DNA of 59,991 bases from Hypholoma sublateritium FD-334 SS-4 (lineage: Eukaryota; Basidiomycota; Agaricomycetes; Agaricales; Strophariaceae): NCBI GenBank assembly GCA_000827495.1, contig KN817535.1:4905-64895 (forward strand). The letters are read 5' to 3'. The position numbers and the translations under genes are program-made. Under the pieces are notes generated by a model. The model had not been told where the DNA came from and ran no database searches. It saw only the letters and a list, made by a program, of their open reading frames with translations. This document shows, one piece after another, positions 46,853 to 58,325 of this stretch. Within the stretch, counting starts at the first letter, position 1. Each line of letters opens with the position of its first letter.

Positions 46853-48289
46853 TCATAGCTTCAACCCGGGCGGCCTATAATATGTAGCCGTGATAACCGA
46901 GATACCAGGAGTGCCCGAAGAATCCCTACTTCCACGCCCTCGTGTGCGAGGTCCCGCGGGTCCAGACTGTGGTGACCGTACGGAGCTCAGCCGTAGAGCA
47001 GGAGAGTTGTGACCCTGCGCCGCTGTGCAAGGTACAGGTGGTGGTGTTGCGTTGCGTGAACAAGCCCTTGGCCGCGACGCCTGGGCAGAAGACTCTATAT
47101 GTACCGGAGGCCTCGACGGTGTAGATGATTGCGAGCTCGAGGTGCTCTCAGGCGGAATGCTTGGTAACCGGCGTCGCGAACTCGGAGCAGAGTCGGATCG
47201 TGACAAGGTTTGCGAGTAAGGTGGTGGTTCGGTTGGAACGAGGCTGCGTCCACGTTCTTTGTTCGGCGGTAATACAGGAGCGGGGGTGGGCAATGGGGGG
47301 AGAACGGTGGCGGCTGCGCGTACTTGCTGAGAACGGGGTATTGGTGATGGCGAATGCGTTCGTGCAGGTGGAGTAGGCGATCGCGTCCGTGCCGGCGGGT
47401 TTGCCGGCCGCGTTTCGGGTTGAACATCGGCAGGGATGTCTAAGCCTGGAGGCGGCACTGATGATGAGCGTTTGAGCTGTCGCGCGACCGGGGTTTCCGC
47501 TAGAGGCGTTCCTAACATCGATGCAGGGCGTGAGGGCCGTCGCGGAGAGGGTATTTGCAGAGTAGGCGCCTTGAAACGCGCGGACTTAGGCTGCATGGAG
47601 CGCACGGCATGCAGGTCCAGCCTTGGCGAATCCGGGTATATCCCATACCATTCCAAGAAACTCAAGGTGGCCGACGCGGAATAAATGGCGACAGGAGATG
47701 GGGATTTGTCACCACCGCTCCCAACGCTTGAGGCGGTTTGAATCTGCAATGGCGAGTCCAGTGTGCTGGTCGTGTCGCTGGTCGAAGGAGGGGAGAGAGC
47801 GGAGGAATGGGGATAGCGAATATGGTGTGGAATGCCTCCAGAGTCGAGAATCTTGGTCAATTGCTGTTGTATTTCGCCAGAGAAATCTTCTGTCGTGTGT
47901 TCGAAGAGCGCGGCCAGAGAAATTGGACGCACGGCCCCGCGCTTACCCAGGGCCTTCCCTTTCCACACGATGCTTGGATCCCGTTTCAGGAGGCGTTGAG
48001 GGAGAGCAGACGCATGTGTTGCAACGAGAGCGTTGCCTTTTGAATCCTGGACACCGGTAGATTTTTCCCTGGCTATTTCCAGCTCTTCCGCCCAAAACGT
48101 CAGCTGCTCGTCCTCTGGGAAATCTCCATCGTCATCATCGTCGTCGCCCCACGACTCCGGATCGTTGAATATTCTTTCTGCGATTGCGCTGCCTGGGATG
48201 TTGCTGAATACAGCAGTTAATGGCGCGGAGGACATCAACGGCGATTCAAGGACGTCCAGGTCGGGATAGTTGAAATTTCTTGCCATCAT
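46853..48289 (-). CDS. Pro/Ser-rich disordered protein with acidic N-terminus
   Basis: A single frame of 478 codons. The N-terminal 120 residues look partly ordered (FNYPDLDVLESPLMSSAP, SIPGSA-like loop, DDDDDDGDFPEDEQLTFWAE). Then come FSGEIQQQLTKILDSGGIPH and ATLSFLEWYGIYPDSPRLDL, followed by about 230 residues of Pro/Ser/Arg-rich disorder. It ends in a compact TYYRPPGLKL. No known domain. The short ordered islands within disorder suggest a scaffold or regulatory protein with linear binding motifs. Composition of this strand and frame supports coding, and the overlapping plus-strand frames are shadows. The start could be either of the two leading Met codons. Confidence 0.6.
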   Translation of the reverse strand: MMARNFNYPDLDVLESPLMSSAPLTAVFSNIPGSAIAERIFNDPESWGDDDDDDGDFPEDEQLTFWAEELEIAREKSTGVQDSKGNALVATHASALPQRLLKRDPSIVWKGKALGKRGAVRPISLAALFEHTTEDFSGEIQQQLTKILDSGGIPHHIRYPHSSALSPPSTSDTTSTLDSPLQIQTASSVGSGGDKSPSPVAIYSASATLSFLEWYGIYPDSPRLDLHAVRSMQPKSARFKAPTLQIPSPRRPSRPASMLGTPLAETPVARQLKRSSSVPPPGLDIPADVQPETRPANPPARTRSPTPPARTHSPSPIPRSQQVRAAATVLPPLPTPAPVLPPNKERGRSLVPTEPPPYSQTLSRSDSAPSSRRRLPSIPPESTSSSQSSTPSRPPVHIESSAQASRPRACSRNATPPPVPCTAAQGHNSPALRLSSVRSPQSGPAGPRTRGRGSRDSSGTPGISVITATYYRPPGLKL

Positions 48290-50003
48290 GGTCGCTTGGA
48301 GGTGTAAGTAATAGACGAATGAACGTGATTTGTTACAGTTCCAGACTGTTGATGCAGGATAAAGCCAGTAATCCTTGCAGAAGAGAGAATCAAGGGGACA
48401 CGACGTGGAAAGACGTGAAGGAAATCAACCGAACATATGGGGGGGACTCTGATGCTATATATGTTCCGAAAACTAAAACGGCTAGATTCTGGTAACCAGG
48501 CCTTGACACCGCCGCCGCTTTCTGATCTCCTTGAAACTATTACGCAAGCACCCGTTTTTGGCCTGCAGAATGGCCATTTTGATCAACCGGCATCTTGACT
48601 TGATCTTGACCAACTTCTTCGTTGTGCGTGGTTGTACGATATCTTTCAGTTCTCAACGCAATCCAGGCTAAGGCTATCCTGAAGACATCATCGACGCGAT
48701 GCTCTGAGCCTCATTGACTGTCGTTTCCGCTAGACTTCTTCTTCACGACGAACACGAATCCTCTTCAATTAGCTGTATTCGTTTCTATCGGAGTTATTGA
48801 CACCAGTAGTAGGAGTCAGAGGAATGTAGCTCCAAATTCGCCCCCCCCCCTGCTCCATAACTGGACCACAGCCTCATGGTGAGTCCTGACTAACAGGCTG
48901 CGCTCCATTCATTTTACGTATGGACCAGCACCCACCTGACATCATGCAAATCCGGCCTAGGAGGTAAGAGGAAAACGGAAGGACTCCCGCCAGCCTCGGT
49001 ATTTAGTGTCTAACTGATGCATCATCCGAATCTGAGGAGATTTCGGGCCCGCATTCTACTTGTAAGTTAGTCTTGGACGCCAGTCATCAAGTACCTCCTC
49101 GATCAGCCTCGGTTGGGTCTCGTTCATCGTGATTCGGCGTAGGGCCAATACATGCATCCTTGGTGATACAAAGTTTCAACCTCCAAAGAAATCCATATGC
49201 AGTAGTATGCAATTCACTCAACGACAACTCAATCATCACCTACTTTGAGTTTGGCACCCCGGAGAAAAAGCAAGCGGTGGTCAATCACTTCATCTACACC
49301 TATACATACTTACTATTATTGGGTTGTCCGCGCCCGACGTTGCCTTCGGAATATATTTCAAGGACCTCTGTAACATACTAATTTCGGCGTGGGGCTCGGT
49401 ATTTTGACTACATATGGGCCTCCAAAAATGAAATGATACTAAGTAATGGAAAGCATCGCCACATGGTGCGGGCAGGCGCCGGTTACGACGTGAACATACT
49501 TTCCCATTGTCGCGACTCTCATCCGGATCCTTCATTGCCAGGCTTTGAACAACCAACACCGCTCGCGGTCAACTCACGGTAGAGATGGAGGATAAACTTA
49601 TACTGACGTCCGTGGCACTGCCACTCTTCTACTTGTAAGTATACATACATATACTCTTCTCAGCGTGCTCGGGAGCCTCAGTCGTTTCAGGCAGTGTTGC
49701 AAGTCGTGCATACAGTGCCATTCATCACTCCCAGTGAAAAGCCGCTCTATATCACGTGATTTATCCCAATTCCCCGATAACTTGAAACAGTACTTGATGT
49801 ATAGCAATATAGTGTAAACGGCTCAAAATTGCTTGAGTGTTGCATATAGGTATGCCAAATATCAAATAAAGATATACAATGAAAACTTGTTTGAAGTGTC
49901 TGAGTATTTTTAAATGCATTTGCGCGACATTACAGTAAATGCAGGACAAGCGTAGGTAAATAAATCTAAATATATCCCCGAATTCCAGCATCGTGTACTA
50001 CTG
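48290..50003. other. Intergenic 1.7 kb left of the CACTA-type locus
   Basis: No gene seen. Includes a 10-base cytosine run at 48841-48850. The left boundary of the adjacent transposon-like locus should fall here, but I could not find a convincing CACTA-type terminal repeat. Confidence 0.5.
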
Positions 50004-51936
50004 TTAGTCGTCTTTCTCGTTTGAGAGAGACTTCGAAAGGGCCTTAAAGCGCTATACAAAATCATGATTAGTTGAAAAAATAAAACGGATTTGATTTTTT
50101 TGAACAGACCTCCAATTCCTGCGCAGGAAGAGCTGAAAAATAAGCAGCAAATTCATCTACTGTACCATGATACTGTTCAACCCATTCCTTAGCGCAGAGA
50201 TTCCTGGTAAAAAGTTAAGACTCATTGGAGGGGTGGTGGATTCATGACTTACCTTGGGGTGACAGAGTGTTTGTTTGCTCGCATTTTGTTCCCTCGCTTT
50301 GAAGGTTTTTGAGTTGCATCAGGGAGAGGGCCAGCTTGTCTTGGATGCATATCGAGAGGGTGTTGTCCTGGGTTCAACAGATCTTGAGGTTTGACTGCAG
50401 GAAGAGAGGGCAGGGGAAAGGGTGATAGTGCAGCTGCAAATGGCTTGTTGATCTTTATTGAGAGAATAAATTAGTCGATCAGAGAAAAACAGTCTGGAAA
50501 AGCTACCGAGAATTGATATTGAGGTTGATCATTAGCGAACAAAAACAGAGGGATTTGTCTGTCAGAAGAGGTTTCTCCCTTCAGAATTGTCAATAAATCA
50601 TACCTAAACATAAGAGCGCCAAGTAACTCACCGTAGATTGCATTGAGCTGCCAGGTGCATCAGCAGCATTACCATCGACTTGTGGGACCTGTCACCACCA
50701 ATCAGACACAATGAAAATCATTTAAAACATCTGAGACGTACCGAATTTAAGGGATCCACGGGGATCGATTCCACCGTCACTGAATCACCCGTGGGCTTCA
50801 AAAATTTGGTTTTCTTCTGAGAGGCATTATTCAAGTTCTCGTCGACTGATCGTTTAGCTGGATTCTTGCCCTTGGTTTTCTCTGCTTCCTTTTTGTTCAT
50901 CCAGTTGCTTCGCCACTGAGAGTATATTTCACTGGCAATTTGCTCGCTTTTCCAGTCAAGTTCGCACAAACCTAACTCCGGAAACCTTGCTACCATGTCA
51001 CGGTAGAAACAAGTCCGGCTAGCTGCGTCTACTCCCTCAACCCAGCTATGAAATAGTTTACCTTGGAGAGCAAATCCAACAAAGATTGACCTTGCAAAAC
51101 GCCGTATGTCCGACGCTCTCCAACCATCAATAACGTCACCATTCTCGTGTTGAAGATATCGCATTTTGACGTTCTGACCCTGTGAAGCTCGCCCTTTGCC
51201 TCGCTTTCCTTTCACTACACCACCAGATTGTTCAGGTACAGTAGCGCCATCTTCATCGTCATTGTCGTCAGCTTCATTAGGATATAAGGGAGCATCATCA
51301 ACGGAAGTGATTTTGCCGTCTGCCAGAGCAGACTGATACTCGTGTCGATACCAGTATGTGACCATAGGATAATTTTCGCGTTTGAGTGTAATAGGTTCAG
51401 CAAGGGAAATAGGAATTCGTTCAACTAAATGATCGTATGCCTCTCTGTAATGTAGCATGATAAGTCGGCAGGTTTAATAGTTCATAATACATACTTGAGG
51501 ACAGTGTTTTTAGCTTCTAGAACTAGACGTTCCTTCACGAGGTTGGCATGTTCTCGATGCATTTCGTTGAACCGCGCTTGTAGAGCACGATATTGCTCGA
51601 CGGGTACAAACCCGCCATCGGTTGGCAGATTGGACCAGTCAGACTCAGAGGATATAGGGGTCAATGCCTTTATACATCCAATATCAGTTTCATATTGAAG
51701 AGAAAAATATAAAATACCTTTAAATTTTCAAAACCCATCTTGAACGGGATTGAATATTGAGATGAGTTTGTACCAGTGCTTTCCGACGTGGCAAGCGAAC
51801 TGAGCCGTCCATGTGAGCGAGGTGGCATGAAAAGAGGAAGGTTCGAAGGCGGTCCTCCATTAGATCCATCTCCTCTTCCAGCCATAGGAGCTACAGAGGG
51901 TAGAACACCATTGGCCAGCGGATAATATGGATGCAT
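50004..51936 (-). CDS. CACTA accessory-type protein (unknown function)
   Basis: Minus-strand exons 51718-51936, 51495-51667, 50742-51444, 50632-50688, then about 50507-50603, 50253-50452, 50110-50203 and 50004-50051. The first 380 residues are secure: a polar leader (MHPYYPLANGVLPSVAP), a coiled coil (QYRALQARFNEMHREHANL), then a domain with YPMVTYWYRHEYQSAL, acidic DDNDDEDG, GWRASDIRRFARSIFVG and EIYSQWRSNWMNKKE, with a basic cluster. The C-terminus ends FKALSKSLSNEKDD. The junction near 50604-50631 is unresolved: the only apparent intron is 28 nt and leaves the frame off by one, so there may be a frameshift. I believe it is a second protein of the transposon, since genes of this kind sit beside Tnp2 transposases in mushrooms. 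That is inference from position. Confidence 0.55.
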
Positions 51937-52156
51937 AACACGAAGTGCAAGTTCAAGTTCTTTCGGAATATTTGTCAGTCATTTACGTAATACACACATA
52001 TTTCGCAACAGTGACGATAGTATTGTGGGACAGGAACAAAATGTACAATATACTGCAGAACATGGGTAGCATAGAATCGGGCGCGCAAGTATATGTACAG
52101 GACAAGAATTTACAACATATATCTGAACAAGGTGGCCATGCGTAGACTAATTGGAA

Positions 52157-54891
52157 TCAGAGCTCGTCAACAGAATCCTGCCATCTCGAAATTTCCATGA
52201 GCCCCGCGACTCGGGGAATACGCTGGAAGGAGGGGTCGTTCGAACGACGATACTTCATGTAATGTTCAGGATATCTCCCTTCGTCAGTGAGGTCACTGGG
52301 TCGAGAGCGCTTTAGACAGATAGCAGCATATTCATCGGCAGTTTCTGGTTCAAGTTGCTTGAGCGCATCTTCAAGAATTTCAATATAAGTCGCGTGAATA
52401 TTTTTAGGAAGAGGATCCTGCCATGTTGCCTTGATAAGACGAAAGATAGTGGGAGCAAGAGGTTTCCAATAAGCGGGAAAATTCCCTTCAACATCTGTCT
52501 CATGTAACAGCTTCAAGTCGACGAGTTTGTCCTTGAAAACCTGCTCGCGGTCAACTTCATTGTACCATCTCGCGATCGGAACGTAATCGATTATCGAACG
52601 GCGTTTTCTGCAAGTTCCGTCGTTGAATGTCATGAGGCAGATGATTGTTTGAACGAGGGACTCGAGGTCGTGTCTTGGTTCATGGATATATTTGCCGTTG
52701 GAAGACCTCAGGGCGTCAAGTGGCATAAACGGTACCGTTCCCTAAGAAGTAAAAATGTTAAGGATAATGACAAAAGAAATCAAGAAAAGACGTACCGAGG
52801 TCTTGTCCATCTCAGTGCCAATTGGACGAGCATAGTCGTAATCGATCACAAGACCGTATGTTGGCATGCTTTCATCCAAAGCTGCCTGCTCGGTAACGGC
52901 AGCCTTTAGATGCCGCCTTCCAGTGCCCTTTGGTTCCACACGCGGAGCAGGATCGCGCACAATGACGAGGTTGGTTATACTGATATCGCCGTGCACCAAT
53001 TTCACCTTGTTATGTAAGAAGTCCAGCCCTGAAAAATCAATTAAGCAAGTTATATTTTGAATAGAACATTAGACTTACATTTCACGCAGTCGATGAGAAC
53101 CTGCACAAGTTCTCGACGGGATCGAAATGAGGTAATTGGATCCCCTAAGGATCCAGTCACCACCCGACGGTGAACACGCGTAGGGGGCTTGTTAGGCAGT
53201 TTTCCCCTTCTCACTTTGGTGGAGTCGTTCTTGAACTCGGCGCCCGCTTCGAATCGCGGGTGCGCACGGCTAGATCTGTATGCAGCAGCCTCGTCACTCA
53301 GATCTTTCTCGATAGTCTCGATGATCGCCTTCAAGGATACAAGTTCAGAAAGTCCATGGTCTGTGAGAAGCCATGCATCTTTGAGGATTTGGCATTTGCC
53401 CGCCTTGTCCCACACAAGGAATACATGAGTTCCACGGCCGAAAAGAATGATAGAGGCATATATATGCCTGACTACTTCGTATTCCTTCTTGTCGACACGG
53501 ATCTTAGTCACGTTGCCAGTTAGCATATCGACTGTCATCGAGGTATCGAATCCGAGGAGCTCCGGCTGTGCATAGGAGAGAGCAAAGATGATACGAGAAA
53601 ATTCAACACAGTTGTAACCAGAGCATGGCAGCCAGTCGGTTAGGCAGACGCCAGACCGGTCGATCATGAAAAAGCAGAACGAGAGCGACTTCGAGTTGGT
53701 TCCTCGTATGGCAAGGGCGAGGACGAATCGACGAAAGGGCTGGGTTTCGAACATAAGCGCAGCCTTCTCAACAATCTGCCGTTCCATGCTCGCAGGTTCG
53801 GCGGACGCAGATACCTCTACAATAGCTTCAACGTGGTGCCAACGAGGCCGAAGTTTCCCTGAACCTAAGATATGCCGGACGCTTCTGTTGAGGAGAATTA
53901 AATCGGGTTTTCGGTAGCGATATCCTCCGCTGGGACCCTTATTGTGGGACACCATACTGAACGACCGGTCCTCGGCGTTTGCGGCAACATACCCAAGAGG
54001 TAGTGTTGCACCCATGTCCAAAGTGACTTCGTCTTCTATGCCAGAATTATCGCCTTGATCACTATTGCGTTGGGTTCTGACTTCGTCATCTGTGCCAGTG
54101 CTATTACTTCCATCGTTGTGATCGCTATCATCCCCAGATTCCCCGTCGTCCATGCGTCCTTGATTTTCAGAGTGGGGCGTTACGTGCTGAGATTGGGCGG
54201 ACTCGGGCACCGATTCCACCTCTATGAGATTGTGCTGAACGCCCAGACAATGAGCAAGATGATTGAGCCAGTCTTGCACGGATTTCTCGATCGTGCGTTC
54301 CGGGAAGTTCGAAAATTTGTCCAGATCATTATCCCAGCATTGAGTTAAGTCGTCCAGAGCGTCTTCGTCGAAGTTGCATGGAAGACGTGCGTCAGGAAAG
54401 ATTTTGGTGCGAACCCAACCCGATTCCGCCATGTTCCTGGGATAGTCGACGAGGAGAGTGTTGGCAGCGGTGGCGTTAACATCTTTGCGGAGCGGCTCTT
54501 GTAGTACTGTAGATGTCAATGGAAAAGATAGAGGTTTCAAGGTAGTCGATGGGAATTCGTTCTCGATGTATTCGGCGTATCACTCTGGTTGCGTCAATGT
54601 GGTCAAAAAGACTGAAGGTGGGAGGTGAGGATGGAGGTAGCGGTTGTTCGGCTTCATCGAACCCTGAGCAGCAGCATACTTCTGGAATGCCTCAATATTG
54701 CTGTTAGACATTGTTGCGTTTTGCATGATGGTGATATAGTCGAGTTCTTCAGAGTCGCGAGTGGTGTAGGGTGAGTTTGACTTGGTATCAAAGTTGTCGA
54801 AATCAGTGGTGCTGAAGCAAGTTGTGTCAAGAAGCAAGTTGGCTTTTTGAGGAAAACCACGTAAAACCGATATCGGCCAATTAGGCAGCAT
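52157..54891 (-). CDS. FunK1-type fungal protein kinase, possibly interrupted
   Basis: Exons 53079-54891 (or from ATG 54432), 52796-53028 and 52157-52741. The kinase catalytic loop reads KLVHGDISITNLVIV (HGD in place of HRD) and the metal-binding motif is GLVIDYDYA (DYD), then GTVPFMPLDAL, all typical of the FunK1 family. The N-terminal half carries the FunK1 segments YRYRKPDLILLN, HHVEAIVEVSA and FGRGTHVFLVWD, with an acidic Asp/Ser/Asn-rich insert between. An in-frame TGA at 54580-54582 separates a 103-codon upstream part from the rest. If translation starts at 54432 the protein is 723 residues; if the TGA was once CGA it was 876. FunK1 kinases are basidiomycete-expanded with poorly known roles. 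Here the gene sits between two transposon genes on the same strand. Confidence 0.85.
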
Positions 54892-55039
54892 GTCCAGGGA
54901 TCGATGCGACGTTACTTATATTGCGTTGTTTTTTCGACGTGGGGGAAAGTAGTAAGGTACAAATAAGGAGACACTGTCTACGAAATATGAGACAACAAAG
55001 TCATTAATGACTCCGAATGATACTATGATTGCGAAAATG

Positions 55040-58000
55040 TCAAGAGAAGTCTTCACCACCACCCCCTAGACACACTACATCCAACCCCGGTCTTTCAACT
55101 AGAAAATAATGTTGTTCTTCGGGTCCGTGTTTGTCCAATTTGTACGGTACCATCGCGACGACAGACTTGATACGAGAGACTTCAATGACTTGAATTGCGC
55201 TGTCCCCGAGGTGCTTGCACAGGATAAATGTGTCATGTGAGGCCGTCAACAGGTCGTGATCAGGTTCTGAATAAAGTGATAGAACAGCTAGGGTGAAGAT
55301 AGAATTCTGGCGTTTACAGCGGAAATAATAAATGACTTCGCCAAAGCGAGCAATGCCATTGTCTGTGCTGAACTAATTAAAATATTGCAGTGTTAGCAAA
55401 CATGTATTTTCAAGCATGATTGAATAAATCACCTTCACATTACGAGCCGTTCTCAGTTTTCCCAAAGGTTTGAGGCATTCCTTCCAGCGAGATCTAGCCA
55501 CCTGTCCATTGGGAAGTCGAAGTCGAGCCCATCGGGTGACTTTGGGGCACCAATATCTGTTCACGAGGCTGCGGGCTGCTGCTGTGGTGTCGAAAAAATG
55601 TAAAAGTGCAGTAGCTTCTTGGGGATGCATGAGGCGCTCGTATCGATCTTGAGCGCGGAGGAGAATGTAACCATCTCCCAGGTCAATAGAACCTCGAGGT
55701 AAAGATACTTGCGGTGGGCCGAGATCAGGTATCATTGCTTTCAATGCGTTTACCTGGCATCTGAGCAGTCCACGTTGCGATAGGTTTGCATAGGGGTTGG
55801 AAGGTTGTCGAATCTCTTCGCCCAGGTTCCCGATGGTACGCTCCATGGTCCACTGTGATGAACATATCGGTGGGCCAATCCTGGTGACTTTGGGTGCGAG
55901 ATGTAATAACGCATGGATACTCTGCCTGCAGAAGTGAAGACGGCCAACTTTTCGTTGGTAATAAAGTGTTTCGTATTCTTCGACAAATGATTTGAGGAGG
56001 TTGTTGGCCAGTTGCAGGTCATCGACCCGGATATGATACTGGTGAATTATGCGCATTGCACGTACAAGTTTGCAGAAATGAGAATAGTATGGTTCAGGGA
56101 GGATCTTGTAGAGTAGAGCTGGCGCTAAACCATAAAGGTAAAGGAGCCATTCCCAGGCTTTATAACCGCTGTTAATCTTATCAGCAATATTACGAGGCGG
56201 TCTATCAAATGAACCAGGAAGGAATGGAGTAGCAGAAGCAACATCTTTACCATGAGTTTCCCAGGTTTCGCCATTGAGAACAGCCCACGGCCAATCGGAA
56301 GGAAGGTCGCCCGTGTCGTGATCAAGAGTACCTCGCCATAACGAGAGGAGTAGGTCCGCAAGGTTGAATGTTCCCAAATGCATGATGTCCGAGCCGAAGC
56401 ATCCAGGTACACCAAGAATACGGTCAGGGCTAAAACCTAGAAAGATAGTTGGCTTTGTTATTCCGGTTTCTAAGCGCCGTTTCTTGTATTGAGTTTCATT
56501 CGGCGATTTCAGGAGAAAGTTGAGATTGCGGAGGTATAGGTCTGATGACGATGCCAATCCAAAATGGGTGAATGGTAGATCCTCGTGATCACATCCTGAC
56601 ATCGTGTAATCGGTAGGCTTCATGAGTGCTGGATAGTAGTGGGGTCCATTTGGTTTATGCCTACCAGGGACAGGGCAGTATAGGCGGCACCCAAATTTAC
56701 CATGATGTCCTACTAGTCCATTCAAATAGGCCATTGCAGGCCCATCGGCAGTGTTGAGCGCGAGAAATAATTGCGAAACAAAGAGTCGATCTACTGAAGC
56801 ATCCCAGATTTGTAGCCCTTCGCGCTGCATAGCGCAGACATGATGTAAACCAGGGAAGAGGAAAGAGTCGATGTTTTTGGGTTTATTTGGGCCTGGGATA
56901 AACCCACCGGGAAGGACATGGTGCTTCTTGTATCGATTGTCGGGTGAAAAATCCATGATAACCCACAGATAAATCCAACAGTCCGATGCCTTGTGTGCAT
57001 AGAGCTGGGCACCATCGATCGAGAGCATGAGGATGATGTCGTTATCTCGGATGTTCCCATTTCGGACGTTCTCAAGATAGTCGCTGCCGCTGAAAAAGTC
57101 GTCGTAAGAGGAGAGAGTGCCGGAGTTAGCTTGAAGCTCGCAAATGATCTCTGAGGTTTTCTGTCGTCGGTAGTAAAACTTTTTTGCGCTTGATGCATCG
57201 CGCCACAGAGCTTGTAAAACCGGACCGAGCAAAATAGTATGAAACTCTTGTTGAGCTTTCTTTGTACCTGGACAGAATTTAGGTTCATTACATTTTGGAC
57301 AATGATCTAAGTTTGTGAATGGTCCTGTGAATGCCAGACAGCTATTCTTACACATAGCGTGAACAACTGAGCCAACCCCCGTTATACTGCTGATCTGGCG
57401 CTTCATTTGGTCATACGAAGGTACGCGATCCGCCGGATGTCGCCGCATAATTGCATCTCGATTAGCATTGAAAGATTCAACCGAGGAGTTCATGTTGGCG
57501 AGGAAGAGGTCGAGGCCGAGACGTAGATCAGGAAGGGAGGAAATGTCAAAAGGTGTATTGGGCGGATTTCTCAGTCGGTGGATAGTGCTTTGATCTATTT
57601 TGCAGTGAATGTCATCATGAGAAGCACACTGAAGAGCCCGAATGAACTCAATAGCTGTTATTAAATCTTCGAGGCAAGTATTTTCGAAGATATTTTCGAG
57701 GGTTTGAAACATCGTGAGTTGAGGCCCCTGCTGAGTATCAGCGTTAGATCTGCTGCGCGTAGACTCCGAGTCAAGGCATCCAGGGTCAGGATCTGAGGCG
57801 TCCAATTCGTTAGAGTCTTCGGGAGCGCTTTCGACAGGGAGATGTTCCTCAAGTTGTGCGGATGGACTCAGTTCGGCGGGAAAGTCACGAAAGCTGGCCG
57901 GTAAAATTTGTAGATCGAGGCAGTCGAGAGGCACCGACAAGTTGGAAATAGATTGAGATTCATACGTATGAGGAATGGCTGCCAAGTCAGCAGATGGCGC

Positions 58001-58325
58001 GAGCTCGATAGGCGAAGAATTAGAGGACTAGACAAAGTAATTAGTCTGGCGTCGATCCGACTCGAAGCCAAATCGTACTAAGTTGAAGACTTACAGGCTC
58101 AGAATGTTGAACGTTCGTTGACTGCGACGGAACTACATCCTTTGACGCGTCACCACTATCAGTACTCTCGTCCAAGTCCCTGAACCTAGCGTGTTTCCTA
58201 TACTGTGCCTCAGATAATTCTCGCTGACGGCCTTGACAACCACCGGTGCAGGCGCATGTAAAGGTCGCTGGGCCACTTGTCGTCTTCAGTCGTTTTGTTT
58301 TGGGTCTCTTTGCTGCCTTGGGCAT
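55040..58325 (-). CDS. Tnp2-family (CACTA/EnSpm) transposase
   Basis: Three exons (58095-58325, 55433-58027, 55040-55372) total 3159 nt, an uninterrupted 1052-residue protein. The N-terminus (MPKAAKRPKTKRLKTTSG) is basic, followed by a small Cys cluster FTCACTGGCQG. A zinc-type motif CPKCNEPKFCPG appears near residue 310. The Tnp2 core begins at about 415 with DNDIILMLSIDGAQLY, then CWIYLWVIMDFSP, LFPGLHHVCAMQREGLQIWD, YLNGLVGHHGKFGCRLYCPV and GSDIMHLGTFNLADLL. The C-terminus has YFLVERPGLDVVCL. The enzyme would catalyse cut-and-paste transposition. No stop or frameshift was found, so it may be active. Confidence 0.92.

Larger units (their letters stand above)
50004..58325 (-). mobile_element. 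CACTA-type locus carrying a FunK1 kinase (ends not located)
   Basis: Three genes on one strand are packed with short gaps: Tnp2 stop to FunK1 ATG is 148 bases, and FunK1 stop to the next ATG is 220 bases. Such spacing is much tighter than elsewhere in the window, and the outer two genes are of transposon type. This suggests one element of at least 8.3 kb with a kinase inside. Terminal inverted repeats and a 2-3 bp target duplication, which would define it, were not found by eye in 48.3-50.0 kb or 58.3-59.0 kb. Confidence 0.55.
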
